Shown: positions 26,595-34,711 of the stretch, in pieces | Position numbering within the stretch: the stretch's first letter is position 1 | Layout of the letters: every line of letters starts with the position of its first letter | Assembly (NCBI GenBank): GCA_033852075.1 | Contig: JAWSVC010000004.1 | Location: 52,665-116,664 of the forward strand | DNA from: QZLE01 sp033852075 | GTDB lineage: Bacteria > Pseudomonadota > Gammaproteobacteria > QZLD01 | DNA: 64,000 nucleotides | Direction: 5' to 3' | Made by a program: the position numbers and the translations under genes | The notes under the pieces: generated by a model | Databases searched by the model: none | What the model saw: the letters and a program-made list of their open reading frames with translations, nothing else | Told to the model about the DNA's origin: nothing

Positions 26595-26877
26595 TGTTGA
26601 TATATAAAGGATTGTGCGCGTGCTGCGCTGCGCTAATTAGCATCTGTTTATAGTCTAACTATATGATAATAAAGGGGTAAATAGTAGTACTTTAGTATGA
26701 TGCGATATTTTTTGTGAGCACGGTCACAATTTTTTTTAGAAAAAAGTCCTAAATTATATTGTATAGAAAAAACATATGTAGTTTTTTATCTATACAAGGA
26801 ATCAATCTTATATAAATGGAAGTAAGTTAAAAGTTATAAATGAGGTTGAACATAAAAATAATTCGGAGGATATTACA
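26595..26877 (+). promoter_or_regulatory. Shared leader, copy 1 (before esterase 2)
   Basis: This 283-bp stretch aligns along its length with 28421-28704 before esterase 3, from TGTTGATAT to GGAGGATATTACA-ATG. It holds the CRP-type site at 26713-26728, a T-rich tract, AT-rich candidate -10 sequences near 26753-26760, and GGAATCAA. About 110 bases of probable untranslated leader precede the start. The interval 26381-26594 shows no gene. Confidence 0.65.
26713..26728. promoter_or_regulatory. Perfect CRP-type site upstream of esterase 2
   Basis: TGTGAGCACGGTCACA matches TGTGA-N6-TCACA exactly, 150 bp before the ATG. The AT-rich -10 candidates lie about 30-35 bp from its centre, compatible with class II activation. 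Confidence 0.65.
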
Positions 26878-28191
26878 ATGATAAAAACAGTAGCAAAATA
26901 TGTAGGGGTGACACTAGGAGCTGGTTTATTGTGCGCAAATGCATCAGCAGGATCATGGGATAGTAAAAGTATAGGAGGGTTAAGTACTTCTGTGTATGTT
27001 CCCGCCACCTCTTCGCCAGTCGGTGAAGGTAAATCATTACTAATAGTATTGCATGGTTGTTTACAATCAAATACCGCTTTTAAGACAGCAAATCTTGATA
27101 AAGCTGCAGAAGAATACGGGATGGTTATTGCGGCACCTTATGCGGCTGAGAAAAAGGGTATGTCTTGTTGGGGATATTGGACAGATGGCTGGTCAGGTAG
27201 CCCAAGAGACAGAGATCAGGGTGATTATAAGCGTTTACATGATTTAACCAATAAAATGATAAATGATTCAAATTATGATATTGACCCTAATCAGGTTTAT
27301 ATAGCAGGACTGTCGTCTGGAGCATCATATGCCATGATTATGGGTTGTATGTCGCCAAACCTATTTGCTGGTGTAGGCATTAGTGCGGGCCCATCGGCAG
27401 GAACTTCATCTAGTGGGTGGAATTCCCATCAATCAACGGCATCGGAAACTGCGTCCAGATGTAAATCATATGCCGAAGGTAATGCTAGTCATTTCTCCAC
27501 CCAAATCGCTTCCACAGCAGCAGGTTCAAGTGACTCAACTGTTCCGCAAAGTTATACAAAGCAAAATGCAGAAGCAATGGCCATTGTTTATGGAGTTAAT
27601 CAGCTATCAGGAACTAATTCCATTGAGGGTAAGGCAACTGAAACATTGTGGGATGGCCCGGAAGGTAAAAACCAGGTTTCCATGCTGAAATTTAATGGCG
27701 TAGATCATGCCTGGTCAGGTGGCGCAGGGGCTTCCGGAAGTTATATTAGTGGGGCAAGTATCAATTACGGTATGTACCTTGGTGAATATTTTTCTAAAAA
27801 CAACCTGAGGGTGGAAAATGAGCCGTGTGAGGGGCCAGAATGTACAAAAATCTCTGGTTTTTCTGTTGATGCTCCAGAGGGTGGCTCTTCTGCAACTGTT
27901 ACAGCAAACGTAGAACTTCCGGCTCAGGCAACATTAAAATCCATAACTGTAACAGTAGATGGTGAGTCTGTAGATGTAACAGCTACTTCAATTAGTGAAA
28001 CATTTGAAGTTTCACAAGGGGATCATACGGCATCAGTAGTGGTTGTTGTGTATGGTGATGATGGAAATGAATACACTACCGAAAAGTCAACTTCATTTAA
28101 TAATGAGAAGAAGGTAGAGGTTCCTTCGTGGTGTGTATATATTCCAGAGATATATTGGAACTATGTACCAGCTTGTGCAGCAGGGCTGTAA
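26878..28191 (+). CDS. Secreted PHB-depolymerase-family esterase, copy 2
   Basis: A 437-residue exported hydrolase with signal peptide ending NASA at residue 24. It has LHGCLQ, GLSSGAS (nucleophile Ser), GSSDSTVP and VDHAWSGG. The centre (about 150-210) departs from copies 1 and 3: SAGPSAGTSSSGWNSHQ replaces the LDA(A/S)PS...STGAF(S/A)KEG form, PYAAEKKG replaces PDA, and AWSGG replaces AWPGG. The catalytic triad is intact. An Ig-like domain (about 325-415) and a C-terminal VPSWCVYIPEIYWNYVPAC follow. The start is fixed by GGAGG seven bases upstream. A shifted substrate range is possible. Confidence 0.88.
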   Translation: MIKTVAKYVGVTLGAGLLCANASAGSWDSKSIGGLSTSVYVPATSSPVGEGKSLLIVLHGCLQSNTAFKTANLDKAAEEYGMVIAAPYAAEKKGMSCWGYWTDGWSGSPRDRDQGDYKRLHDLTNKMINDSNYDIDPNQVYIAGLSSGASYAMIMGCMSPNLFAGVGISAGPSAGTSSSGWNSHQSTASETASRCKSYAEGNASHFSTQIASTAAGSSDSTVPQSYTKQNAEAMAIVYGVNQLSGTNSIEGKATETLWDGPEGKNQVSMLKFNGVDHAWSGGAGASGSYISGASINYGMYLGEYFSKNNLRVENEPCEGPECTKISGFSVDAPEGGSSATVTANVELPAQATLKSITVTVDGESVDVTATSISETFEVSQGDHTASVVVVVYGDDGNEYTTEKSTSFNNEKKVEVPSWCVYIPEIYWNYVPACAAGL

Positions 28192-28211
28192 TTTAAAAGA
28201 TAGATAAGGAG

Positions 28212-28247
28212 AATAACCGTTTGCATATAACTGCAGGCGGTTATTTT
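28212..28247 (+). terminator. Rho-independent terminator after esterase 2
   Basis: AATAACCG and CGGTTATT pair around a partly paired inner stem (GCA/TGC), followed by a short T tract. It closes the second unit of the array. Confidence 0.75.
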
Positions 28248-28420
28248 CAGGGTTAATAAAAAAGCTGATTTTAAATAATTTGGGTATTCATGCGTGGTTT
28301 GATAAGGGCGGGGCGTATGCAATTGCGCAAATGCTTTATTTGTATGTTAGGTGGTTTATTGATAGGTGTGGCAAATAAGAAATTATAAAAAAGCTGTCAA
28401 AAGAATTCTGGTTTTTAATG

Positions 28421-28704
28421 TGTTGATATGTAAAGAATAAATTCGTGCTGCGGTGCGCTATTTAGCATTTATTTATAATCTAAATGCATAATAATCAAAG
28501 AAAAAGATTGGTGTTTTAGTATGGTGTGACAAATTTTGTGAACGGGATCACAAAATTTGTCAGGATATCGTTCAATATATGATTGCTTATGGATAAAAAA
28601 TTATATGTTTATATTTATCTATATATAAGGAATCAACCCCATGCAAAAGGAAATAAGTAATAAAAATGGTGTTGAATATAAAAACGATATTGGAGGATAT
28701 TACA
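28421..28704 (+). promoter_or_regulatory. Shared leader, copy 2 (before esterase 3)
   Basis: This 284-bp homologue of 26595-26877 keeps the order of CRP-type site, AT-rich core, ATAAGGAATCAA and GGAGGATATTACA. AATATA at 28574-28579 could be a -10; the start site it implies (about 28586) puts the CRP-type centre near -41.5. The interval 28248-28420 shows no gene. Confidence 0.65.
28533..28556. promoter_or_regulatory. Extended CRP-type dyad upstream of esterase 3
   Basis: Two 9-bp arms, ATTTTGTGA and TCACAAAAT, pair perfectly around ACGGGA. The core TGTGA-N6-TCACA (28537-28552) is exact, about 153 bp before the ATG. Confidence 0.7.
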
Positions 28705-30018
28705 ATGATAAAAACAATAGCAAAATATGTAGGGATAACACTAGGAGCAGGCTTGTTGTGCGCAAATGCGTCAGCAGTATCATGGGATAGTAAAAGCATA
28801 GGTGGGTTAAGTACTTCTGTGTATGTACCGGCAACTAGTTCGCCTATTGGCGAGGGGCGAGCTCTATTAATTGTGTTGCATGGTTGTACGCAAGCAAATA
28901 CAGCGTTTCAAACCGCTAATCTGGATAAGGCTGCAGAAGAGTATGGAATGGTAATAGCCGTTCCGGATGCTGCGGAGAAAAAAGGCTATAATTGTTGGGG
29001 TTACTGGACTGATGGTAGGCAAGGTGCTCCCAGAGGAAGGGATCTGCATGATTACAAAAGGGTACATGATCTGACTAAAGAAATGATCGCCGATTCATCT
29101 TATGATATTGATCCAAGTCAGGTGTACATTGCAGGCCTGTCATCTGGTGGTGCATTTGCCATGACCTTGGGTTGTATGTCCCCTGATTTGTATGCGGGTA
29201 TGGGATTGGATGCATCTCCATCTGCCGGTACCTCATCAACTGGCGCGTTTGCAAAAGAAGGAACCGCTTCGTCTGTAGCTGCTGACTGTAAATCTTTTTC
29301 TGAGGGTAGAGAAGAATATTTTGCTACCCAGATAACAGCTACAGGGTATGGTACAAGTGATTATCTGGTTCCTACTGGCTATGCTCAGCAAAACGCAGAA
29401 GCAATGGCTAGCATTTATGGTGTTAGTAAGCTTTCTGGAACAAATTCAATCGAAAATAAAGCGACTGAAACCCTATGGAGTGGCCTTGATGATAAAAATC
29501 AGGTTTCAATGCTTAAATTTGATGGTGTCGATCATGCATGGCCAGGTGGTTCAGGTGCTTCCGGTAGTTATATTAATGATTCTAGTATTAACTATGGTAT
29601 GTATTTGGGTGAATTCTTTTCCAAGAACAACCTTAGGGTTGAGACTAAACCATGCGAAGGGTTGGAATGCGTAAAAATTAAAGGTCTGAAGGTTGATGCT
29701 CCGGAAGCAGGTTCAACAGCTACAGTAATTGCAACAGTTGAATTGCCTGAAATAGTAGCAAACTATACGGTAATTGTTGATGTTGACGGTAAAGCAAGAG
29801 AGGCGGCAGGCACTTCAATTAATGAGACCTTTGAAATTTCTCAGGGTGATCACACGGTAAAAATTACTGTTACTGCATATGGTGCGGATAATAGTGAAGT
29901 TGTAGTTGAAAAAACATCTGCTTTCAATAATGAGAAAAAAGTAGTAGTTCCTTCTTGGTGCTCATATATCCCTACCGAATATTGGCACTATGTATCAGCT
30001 TGCGCAGCAGGACTTTAA
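28705..30018 (+). CDS. Secreted PHB-depolymerase-family esterase, copy 3
   Basis: A 437-residue exported hydrolase, the same length as copy 2. The first 51 residues differ from copy 2 at only four positions and the C-terminal WCSYIP...YVSACAAGL matches copy 2. The central part (LDASPSAGTSSTGAFAKEG, YGTSDYLVPTGY, ASIYGVSKLSG) follows copy 1. The triad Ser (GLSSGG), Asp and His (VDHAWPGG) is intact, and an Ig-like domain precedes the tail. An in-frame extension to 28666 exists, but GGAGG at 28692-28696 and the match with copy 2 fix the ATG at 28705. The pattern suggests gene conversion, or divergence of copy 2. Confidence 0.88.
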   Translation: MIKTIAKYVGITLGAGLLCANASAVSWDSKSIGGLSTSVYVPATSSPIGEGRALLIVLHGCTQANTAFQTANLDKAAEEYGMVIAVPDAAEKKGYNCWGYWTDGRQGAPRGRDLHDYKRVHDLTKEMIADSSYDIDPSQVYIAGLSSGGAFAMTLGCMSPDLYAGMGLDASPSAGTSSTGAFAKEGTASSVAADCKSFSEGREEYFATQITATGYGTSDYLVPTGYAQQNAEAMASIYGVSKLSGTNSIENKATETLWSGLDDKNQVSMLKFDGVDHAWPGGSGASGSYINDSSINYGMYLGEFFSKNNLRVETKPCEGLECVKIKGLKVDAPEAGSTATVIATVELPEIVANYTVIVDVDGKAREAAGTSINETFEISQGDHTVKITVTAYGADNSEVVVEKTSAFNNEKKVVVPSWCSYIPTEYWHYVSACAAGL

Positions 30019-30041
30019 TCCCGATATATAAAAAATAGTTG

Positions 30042-30076
30042 AAAAAGCCGTCTGCATGAATTGTAGGCGGTTTTTT
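30042..30076 (+). terminator. Rho-independent terminator 1 after esterase 3
   Basis: The stem AGCCGTCTGCA / TTGTAGGCGGTT has some mismatches and ends in six T, 24 bp after the stop codon. Confidence 0.75.
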
Positions 30077-30144
30077 GCTGTGGATGTTGATGTTTCCTTG
30101 CACTGCAGGATTATAGGTGTTTGCTAGGCAACCACTTGGAGGAG

Positions 30145-30178
30145 AATCGCTCGATATTAATATATCGGGCGATTTTTT
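30145..30178 (+). terminator. Rho-independent terminator 2 after esterase 3
   Basis: AATCGCTCGATAT pairs with ATATCGGGCGATT and is followed by a T run. The flanks (TTGGAGGA before, ATGCGGTTGAAGACA after) match those of the terminator after esterase 1, so it is a duplicated block with a changed stem. Confidence 0.85.
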
Positions 30179-30302
30179 ATGCGGTTGAAGACATAACTCT
30201 GCGTTTTTATCCAGATCCGGCATGATCCGTAAAAGTGTGTAGCGTGGCGAATGTTGTGAATTACTGTTTTAGTAAGGTGCCTAAGAGGGCTCGCTAAAAA
30301 AT

Positions 30303-30330
30303 AACCCTCGTGAATAACGAGGGTTGTTTT
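30303..30330. terminator. Hairpin terminator between esterase 3 and the TPR gene
   Basis: AACCCTCGT pairs perfectly with ACGAGGGTT, followed by GTTTT. It is the third terminator-like hairpin in 372 bp and may stop leftover plus-strand transcription before the convergent gene. Confidence 0.8.
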
Positions 30331-30390
30331 GACGAACAAAATATACTTTAGAAGTATGGATCGGCCAAAGCCATAGTTATTGTTATTATC

Positions 30391-30894
30391 TTAAACTATA
30401 AAACTCATTGGACAATTGCTATATTTGCCAATACGGGTACATTCAGTTTTCCTTTTATTGGCCTTATAAGATATTCTACCAACTAATATATTAATTATGT
30501 TGTCGCGTGACACAAAAGGAATAAAAGGCTTTCTTCTGGTGTCTAATCGTGAGTGTAGCTTTTTTAAGTGCTTGTTCCTAGGGTCTATCCTTAGACCTGA
30601 TTCTACCACTGATATAGCCTTGTTGCGTCTATTTAGCTGTAGCTCTGCTAATGCTAAATTGCACTTGATTTCGATAGAACCGCTCATGTTTTTTGCAGAT
30701 AATCTGCAGAGAGAAATGCCCTCTTTTTCTCCAAGTAATACCTGGCACAGGCCTTGGTATGATTGGTATTTGGGATATAAGCTATCTGCCGGACTCGATA
30801 GAGCCAATAAAAAGGAGAAATGATCTAAGGCTTGAGAGTAATTTTGCAAGCGCAGTTCTTCTTGTCCGAGTTTAAATTCTTTTTCTTTATCCAT
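30391..30894 (-). CDS. Small TPR-repeat protein
   Basis: A 167-residue protein with TPR-like helices: KLGQEELRLQNYSQALDHFSFLL, YQSYQGLCQVLLGEKEGI, IKCNLALAELQLNRRNKAISVVESGLRIDPRNKHLKKL. The C-terminal 50 residues are basic and Ser/Ile-rich without a known domain. The layout recalls small secretion chaperones, but nothing nearby is a secretion system, so that is only a resemblance. ATGs at 30909 and 30900 are also in frame; I prefer 30894, which has GGA six bases ahead. There is no signal peptide. Confidence 0.65.
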   Translation of the reverse strand: MDKEKEFKLGQEELRLQNYSQALDHFSFLLALSSPADSLYPKYQSYQGLCQVLLGEKEGISLCRLSAKNMSGSIEIKCNLALAELQLNRRNKAISVVESGLRIDPRNKHLKKLHSRLDTRRKPFIPFVSRDNIINILVGRISYKANKRKTECTRIGKYSNCPMSFIV

Positions 30895-30909
30895 TGCCAT
30901 TCCGTGCAT

Positions 30910-31278
30910 TGTAATTATAACTGGGGGTTAATCATTTTTAATGACTTAATATCAAAAACTATGCCATTAAAATATTTGTTACTTGCCCGTTTTTTATTTG
31001 TTTTTTTATCTTAACGCAACAATATTAGGCGGAATGTGACATGCTTCGCAAAAAAAGTGTTAAGTATTTCAGCAAGAAATTATGGAGTGGGTCGCAAAAT
31101 TGACAGTGGCGTAATAGATTGAAAGCAAAGAGTTTTTTTGTGGGTGTGGTTTTGTGGAATGCTGTGATGCAGCAAAAGCACTGGAGGGATTATACTTTTT
31201 TGCGGTGTTATCTAATTTTGTGCGTCATTTTTGTGACGGTTGCGGGGTATGGGGATTAAGGGTGGTGGTGGCAAATAT
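30910..31278. other. Gene-free interval
   Basis: No open frame of note, no repeat of the known families and no RNA gene is visible in this 370-bp stretch. It should hold the promoter of the TPR gene near 30920-31010, which is AT-rich. Confidence 0.5.
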
Positions 31279-31307
31279 ACAAAAGGGCGGATAATCCGCC
31301 CTTTTGT
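31279..31307 (-). terminator. Terminator of the beta-propeller gene
   Basis: ACAAAAGGGCGGA pairs perfectly with TCCGCCCTTTTGT over 13 bases around a 3-base loop, 20 bp past the stop. It has T tracts on both strands. Confidence 0.88.
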
Positions 31308-31326
31308 ATTAAGTTAAAGCACGAAA

Positions 31327-33144
31327 TTATTGTGCATATACAACTTGGTCTGCTTCGATAATGTATAAACCACCAAGGAAGTAGTCGGTAACAAATAGAG
31401 CATTTGGCCCGAATACACCTTCGCTATCATAAACAACGCTACTTGGTTGATAGGTTTGGTTTGCCGCAATCTCTTGCAGAACATTTGATCCATCTGTCTT
31501 ATCAAGTATTACAGTGTGGCCAGTTGAGCCGCTGCCACCCATAATAGCTACAAAATAATCGATTACAGATACTGCTAAATGTTGTGGTGTAACTGTAAAA
31601 TCATCAATTAAGATATTGCCCGAAGGGGTATAGAAGTCCTCAATTTTACCAGGACCGTCATTAGTGATTTCGATCTTATGGATTTTGGTGCGTTCTGCCA
31701 GATACATTGTGTTACCTTCAATTTGAACTCCGTTAGGGAAGTCTGAAGTGTATTCAGTTCCTAACCAAGGAGAAACTTCAATTTCAAATGTATCAGGATT
31801 AACAATTTCAACCTTAAATACTGATGATGCAACTCTGTCGCTATCAGAAATATAGATAGATCCGTCTGGGCCAACAGCCATACCGTTGGCTAATCCGTGG
31901 TCAATATCTAATTTTTTGCTAATCACTTCTAGCATGTCATCAATTAACTCAATTTTCATTAAGTAGGTTTCTGGGGTGCTGGTCTGGCATGATGCATATA
32001 GGGTAATGCCGCTAGATGTCATTCCTGTAAATCTGCAGTTGTCAGGGCCTGTTATGAAGCTAGAAGCAGTATAGTCGCCATTTGCATCTCTACTGATTCT
32101 GTAGATTGAGCCGCCGTAAGCTGCTTGGGCTACATAAAGTGCACCATCAGATGTGAATGCTGCATTTTCAGTGTTAGGCATATCGGATTTGCTAACCACA
32201 TTCATGGCTGGCTCAATGTAGGTTACTTCTTCACTAAGCTCACTAACATCAAGATTAAGGAATGCAGAGTTGTTGTCATTATTGGTGTCATCTTCGGTGG
32301 AAGTCCAGATGTTTAATGCTACAGGTCCAACATGTGTTGCTCGTGCAGTAATAACAAGTTGAACGTTTTCGCCTGCTGCTAATGGATCTGATGAACACGA
32401 AACGGAGTAGCTGTCAGAATCGCATTTTAGAGTATCTGATGTTGCTTCAAGAATTTCGATGTTGCCGCTTGGAGCGCAGTCGGTTTCAGAACAACCGTCT
32501 ATTAATGCGACGTAGGCATTTATAGTAGTGATCTCAGTGGAGTCAATAGTTCCGATGTTGTTAATATTTGCGGTAACGTTGAATGTTTGCCCATCGATAA
32601 TATTGCTTGTGTCGCTTTGAGAGGTTATAGCAATATCGACAGCTTCAACTATTGCGCAGTTTCTAGGGTCTTCTGAGTAACCTAAATCATCGCCACCAAC
32701 GTAAACTTTTGCTTTAGAATATTTTGCTAACCACGAGTAACCAAGAGTTTCGCCATCACCTGTTGAGCAAATGCTATATGAGCCGCAGTCTTCAGCTAAA
32801 CCTTTTTCTTTAAGTGATGCAAGGGTTTCTTCTAAGGCTTCACAGCTATTAGGGTCTATAACTTTGCATTGTTCAGGTTGATCTTTATAGCCAGCGCCAC
32901 TTCCATCTGTATAAAGAGTGGTTTCAGTGCTAGAGCTAGTCCAAGTATAACCGATTACCTCTCCATCACCGGTTGAACAAACAGAGAAGTAATTACATTT
33001 TTCTGCCAAACCATTTTCGATATGCTCAGCATTTGTAGCAGTAACTTGACCGCAGTCTGTGGTTGCAAAGGCTGTTGTTGAAAAAGATAATGCAATAGCA
33101 GAAGCTACAGCTAGGTGCTGTAAACCATGGTTCCATTTAAGCAT
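31327..33144 (-). CDS. Secreted Cys-rich protein with CARDB-like domain and beta-propeller
   Basis: A 605-residue exported protein. The signal peptide ends FSTTAFA at residue 27. Two tandem Cys-rich modules follow (about 30-94 and 96-165), each with GLAE(K/D)C, a (V/I)CSTGDGE core, GY(T/S)W and a terminal GY...P..C. A CARDB/Ig-like domain (about 170-300) contains Asn/Thr-rich strands. The C-terminal half (about 310-600) has NHL/SMP-30-like blades such as GMAVGPDGSIYISDSD and FPNGVQIEGNTMYLAE. A lactonase or binding role is possible; no catalytic residues can be assigned. GGAGG lies six bases ahead of the ATG. A CRP-type site and strong terminator make it a single-gene unit. Confidence 0.85.
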   Translation of the reverse strand: MLKWNHGLQHLAVASAIALSFSTTAFATTDCGQVTATNAEHIENGLAEKCNYFSVCSTGDGEVIGYTWTSSSTETTLYTDGSGAGYKDQPEQCKVIDPNSCEALEETLASLKEKGLAEDCGSYSICSTGDGETLGYSWLAKYSKAKVYVGGDDLGYSEDPRNCAIVEAVDIAITSQSDTSNIIDGQTFNVTANINNIGTIDSTEITTINAYVALIDGCSETDCAPSGNIEILEATSDTLKCDSDSYSVSCSSDPLAAGENVQLVITARATHVGPVALNIWTSTEDDTNNDNNSAFLNLDVSELSEEVTYIEPAMNVVSKSDMPNTENAAFTSDGALYVAQAAYGGSIYRISRDANGDYTASSFITGPDNCRFTGMTSSGITLYASCQTSTPETYLMKIELIDDMLEVISKKLDIDHGLANGMAVGPDGSIYISDSDRVASSVFKVEIVNPDTFEIEVSPWLGTEYTSDFPNGVQIEGNTMYLAERTKIHKIEITNDGPGKIEDFYTPSGNILIDDFTVTPQHLAVSVIDYFVAIMGGSGSTGHTVILDKTDGSNVLQEIAANQTYQPSSVVYDSEGVFGPNALFVTDYFLGGLYIIEADQVVYAQ

Positions 33145-33181
33145 TTTTTCCTCCGGAAAATTATTATTTTTATTTAAAATA

Positions 33182-33187
33182 ATTATA
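33182..33187 (-). promoter_or_regulatory. Candidate -10 box of the beta-propeller gene
   Basis: On the minus strand TATAAT lies 38 bp before the ATG and 15 bases after the CRP-type site. A second AT-rich hexamer six bases further on would place the CRP-type centre near -41.5. Confidence 0.45.
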
Positions 33188-33202
33188 CGTTTCTATATTT
33201 TT

Positions 33203-33218
33203 TGTGATACTCATCACA
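33203..33218. promoter_or_regulatory. Perfect CRP-type site upstream of the beta-propeller gene
   Basis: TGTGATACTCATCACA matches TGTGA-N6-TCACA exactly, 59 bp before the start of the minus-strand gene and just upstream of a TATAAT. The rest of the 33145-33476 interval shows no gene. Confidence 0.65.
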
Positions 33219-33476
33219 CTGACTTTAACTTAACTGTTTTTTTTATGCAATAGGTAATTGGTTTAAATTTCTGATTTATAAGGGGTTGCCTTGAGGTGGT
33301 TGTTTGAATAAAAAGCTGGAATAATTTTTTATAGGTGAAGATTGTTGGGGTTGCTATAAAGATTAATAAATGTAGAATTGGTTTGCGGGATAAAAATTAA
33401 TTCAGCACAACATGTTGTATGTTAATAAATTATAAACTACTATCAGTAGTGTATTGTGAACTCAAAGGAATGTAAG

Positions 33477-33725
33477 ATGGCTGTACGTTATGAACCAAGT
33501 ATCTTGTATAAGAACTTTGATATTACGCCTATTATAAGGATTTTTGATGATGGCTCTGAAAGCGCGGCTCAATATATCATTACCGATGTTGAAGGCAATG
33601 ATATTGGTGATCCTGTTGATTCATTGGGTGATGCTTGCAGATTGATTGATGGGTTAAATGAGATGCTTGAACTTGATGATAGTTCTGAGACCACCTTCAG
33701 CACAGCAAATAAGCGTAGCGCATAA
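33477..33725 (+). CDS. Small acidic protein of unknown function
   Basis: An 82-residue acidic protein that I do not recognise. It begins MAVRYEPSILYKNFDITPII and has a beta-strand-like IIRIFDDGSESAAQYIITDV followed by a helix (LGDACRLIDGLNEMLEL). There is no signal peptide. An in-frame GTG at 33456 exists, but AAAGGAA six bases before the ATG at 33477 decides the start. A hairpin follows the stop. Confidence 0.7.
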   Translation: MAVRYEPSILYKNFDITPIIRIFDDGSESAAQYIITDVEGNDIGDPVDSLGDACRLIDGLNEMLELDDSSETTFSTANKRSA

Positions 33726-33733
33726 ATATTGAT

Positions 33734-33759
33734 TAAGGAGAGAGGTTTTTCTCTCCTTA
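33734..33759 (+). terminator. Perfect hairpin after the 82-residue gene
   Basis: TAAGGAGAGA pairs with TCTCTCCTTA over 10 bases, 9 bp after the stop. The T tract is in the loop and not after the stem, so termination is likely but not canonical. Confidence 0.55.
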
Positions 33760-33823
33760 CCTATAATAGAACTCTGCTTTTTAAGCAGTGTAGTGGGTTA
33801 TTCTCACTAAATTAATAATAAAA

Positions 33824-34477
33824 TTATCTAAGTGAGATTATTTTCCAGCCTTTTTCTTTTGCATATTCGCTAAGTCTTTCGTCAGCATCTACTGCAACAG
33901 GATGAGAAACCTCTTCTAATAATGGTATGTCGTTGGCTGAATCACTATAAAAATAGCTCCCTTTCATGGTTTCGTTATTATCTTTTATCCATTTATGAAG
34001 AGCAGTTACTTTTCCGTTGCCCATGGTTGGCGTGCCTATATAACTGCCAGTAAATCTCCCTTCTTTTATTTTTGGTTGGGTAGCAAGTAATAGAGGGATA
34101 TGAAATAGATCAGCTATAGGTTTGGTCAGAAAACTATTGGTGGCAGTTATTATCATCAAAGTATCGCCGTTGCATCTGTGTTCCTCAACTAGATCGATAG
34201 CTTTAGGGAGGATAATCTGTTTGATATGGGTCTCTATAAATTCATCGCGCCATTCCTCTAAAATATCCATGGGAAACATTGCTAGTGGTTCTAGAGTGAA
34301 TTTTAGAAAATCTTCAACATCAAGGCAGCCGGCTACATAGTCTTGATAATATTTATTTCCTCTGGATGTGCGTTCTTCTTTATTAAGATTGGCTTGTTGG
34401 GCAAAGAAATCCCCCCATAATTGGTCGCTATCACCACCTAATAAGGTATTGTCTAAGTCAAAGATTGCTAATGTCAC
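33824..34477 (-). CDS. HAD-superfamily hydrolase, subfamily IB (PSPase-like)
   Basis: A 217-residue phosphatase-type protein. It has the nucleophile motif IFDLDNTLLGGDSD at the N-terminus, the cap helices expected of subfamily IB, TATNSFLT as motif II, the motif III Lys in NGKVTALHKW, and YSDSANDIPLLEEV as motif IV. The frame extends 19 codons further upstream without family similarity; AGGAG six bases before the GTG at 34477 decides the start. The gene is divergent from rppH-ptsP, the arrangement found in Pseudomonas. The substrate is unknown. Confidence 0.88.
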   Translation of the reverse strand: MTLAIFDLDNTLLGGDSDQLWGDFFAQQANLNKEERTSRGNKYYQDYVAGCLDVEDFLKFTLEPLAMFPMDILEEWRDEFIETHIKQIILPKAIDLVEEHRCNGDTLMIITATNSFLTKPIADLFHIPLLLATQPKIKEGRFTGSYIGTPTMGNGKVTALHKWIKDNNETMKGSYFYSDSANDIPLLEEVSHPVAVDADERLSEYAKEKGWKIISLR

Positions 34478-34711
34478 CACTATCTCCTGAAAATAATAGA
34501 TAGCTATTATGCATGAAATTAAGTTTTTCTTCATCGGTGTATGTGTTTTTGTGGTGATATTAATTTATGAAGATGAACAATTACATAATAATATTGTCAT
34601 TAAATACACGATATATTCGTGAAAGCATAAGAAAAAGTCGCCGTCTTATTATACAATAATGAAAGGTAAGTCTGTTTGTAAGTTATATTAAGAGATTATA
34701 GGTTTTTTGTA

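Noticed and set aside
30391..30894. TPR protein as a type III secretion chaperone
   Set aside because: TPR-like helices alone do not support this and no secretion gene is nearby.
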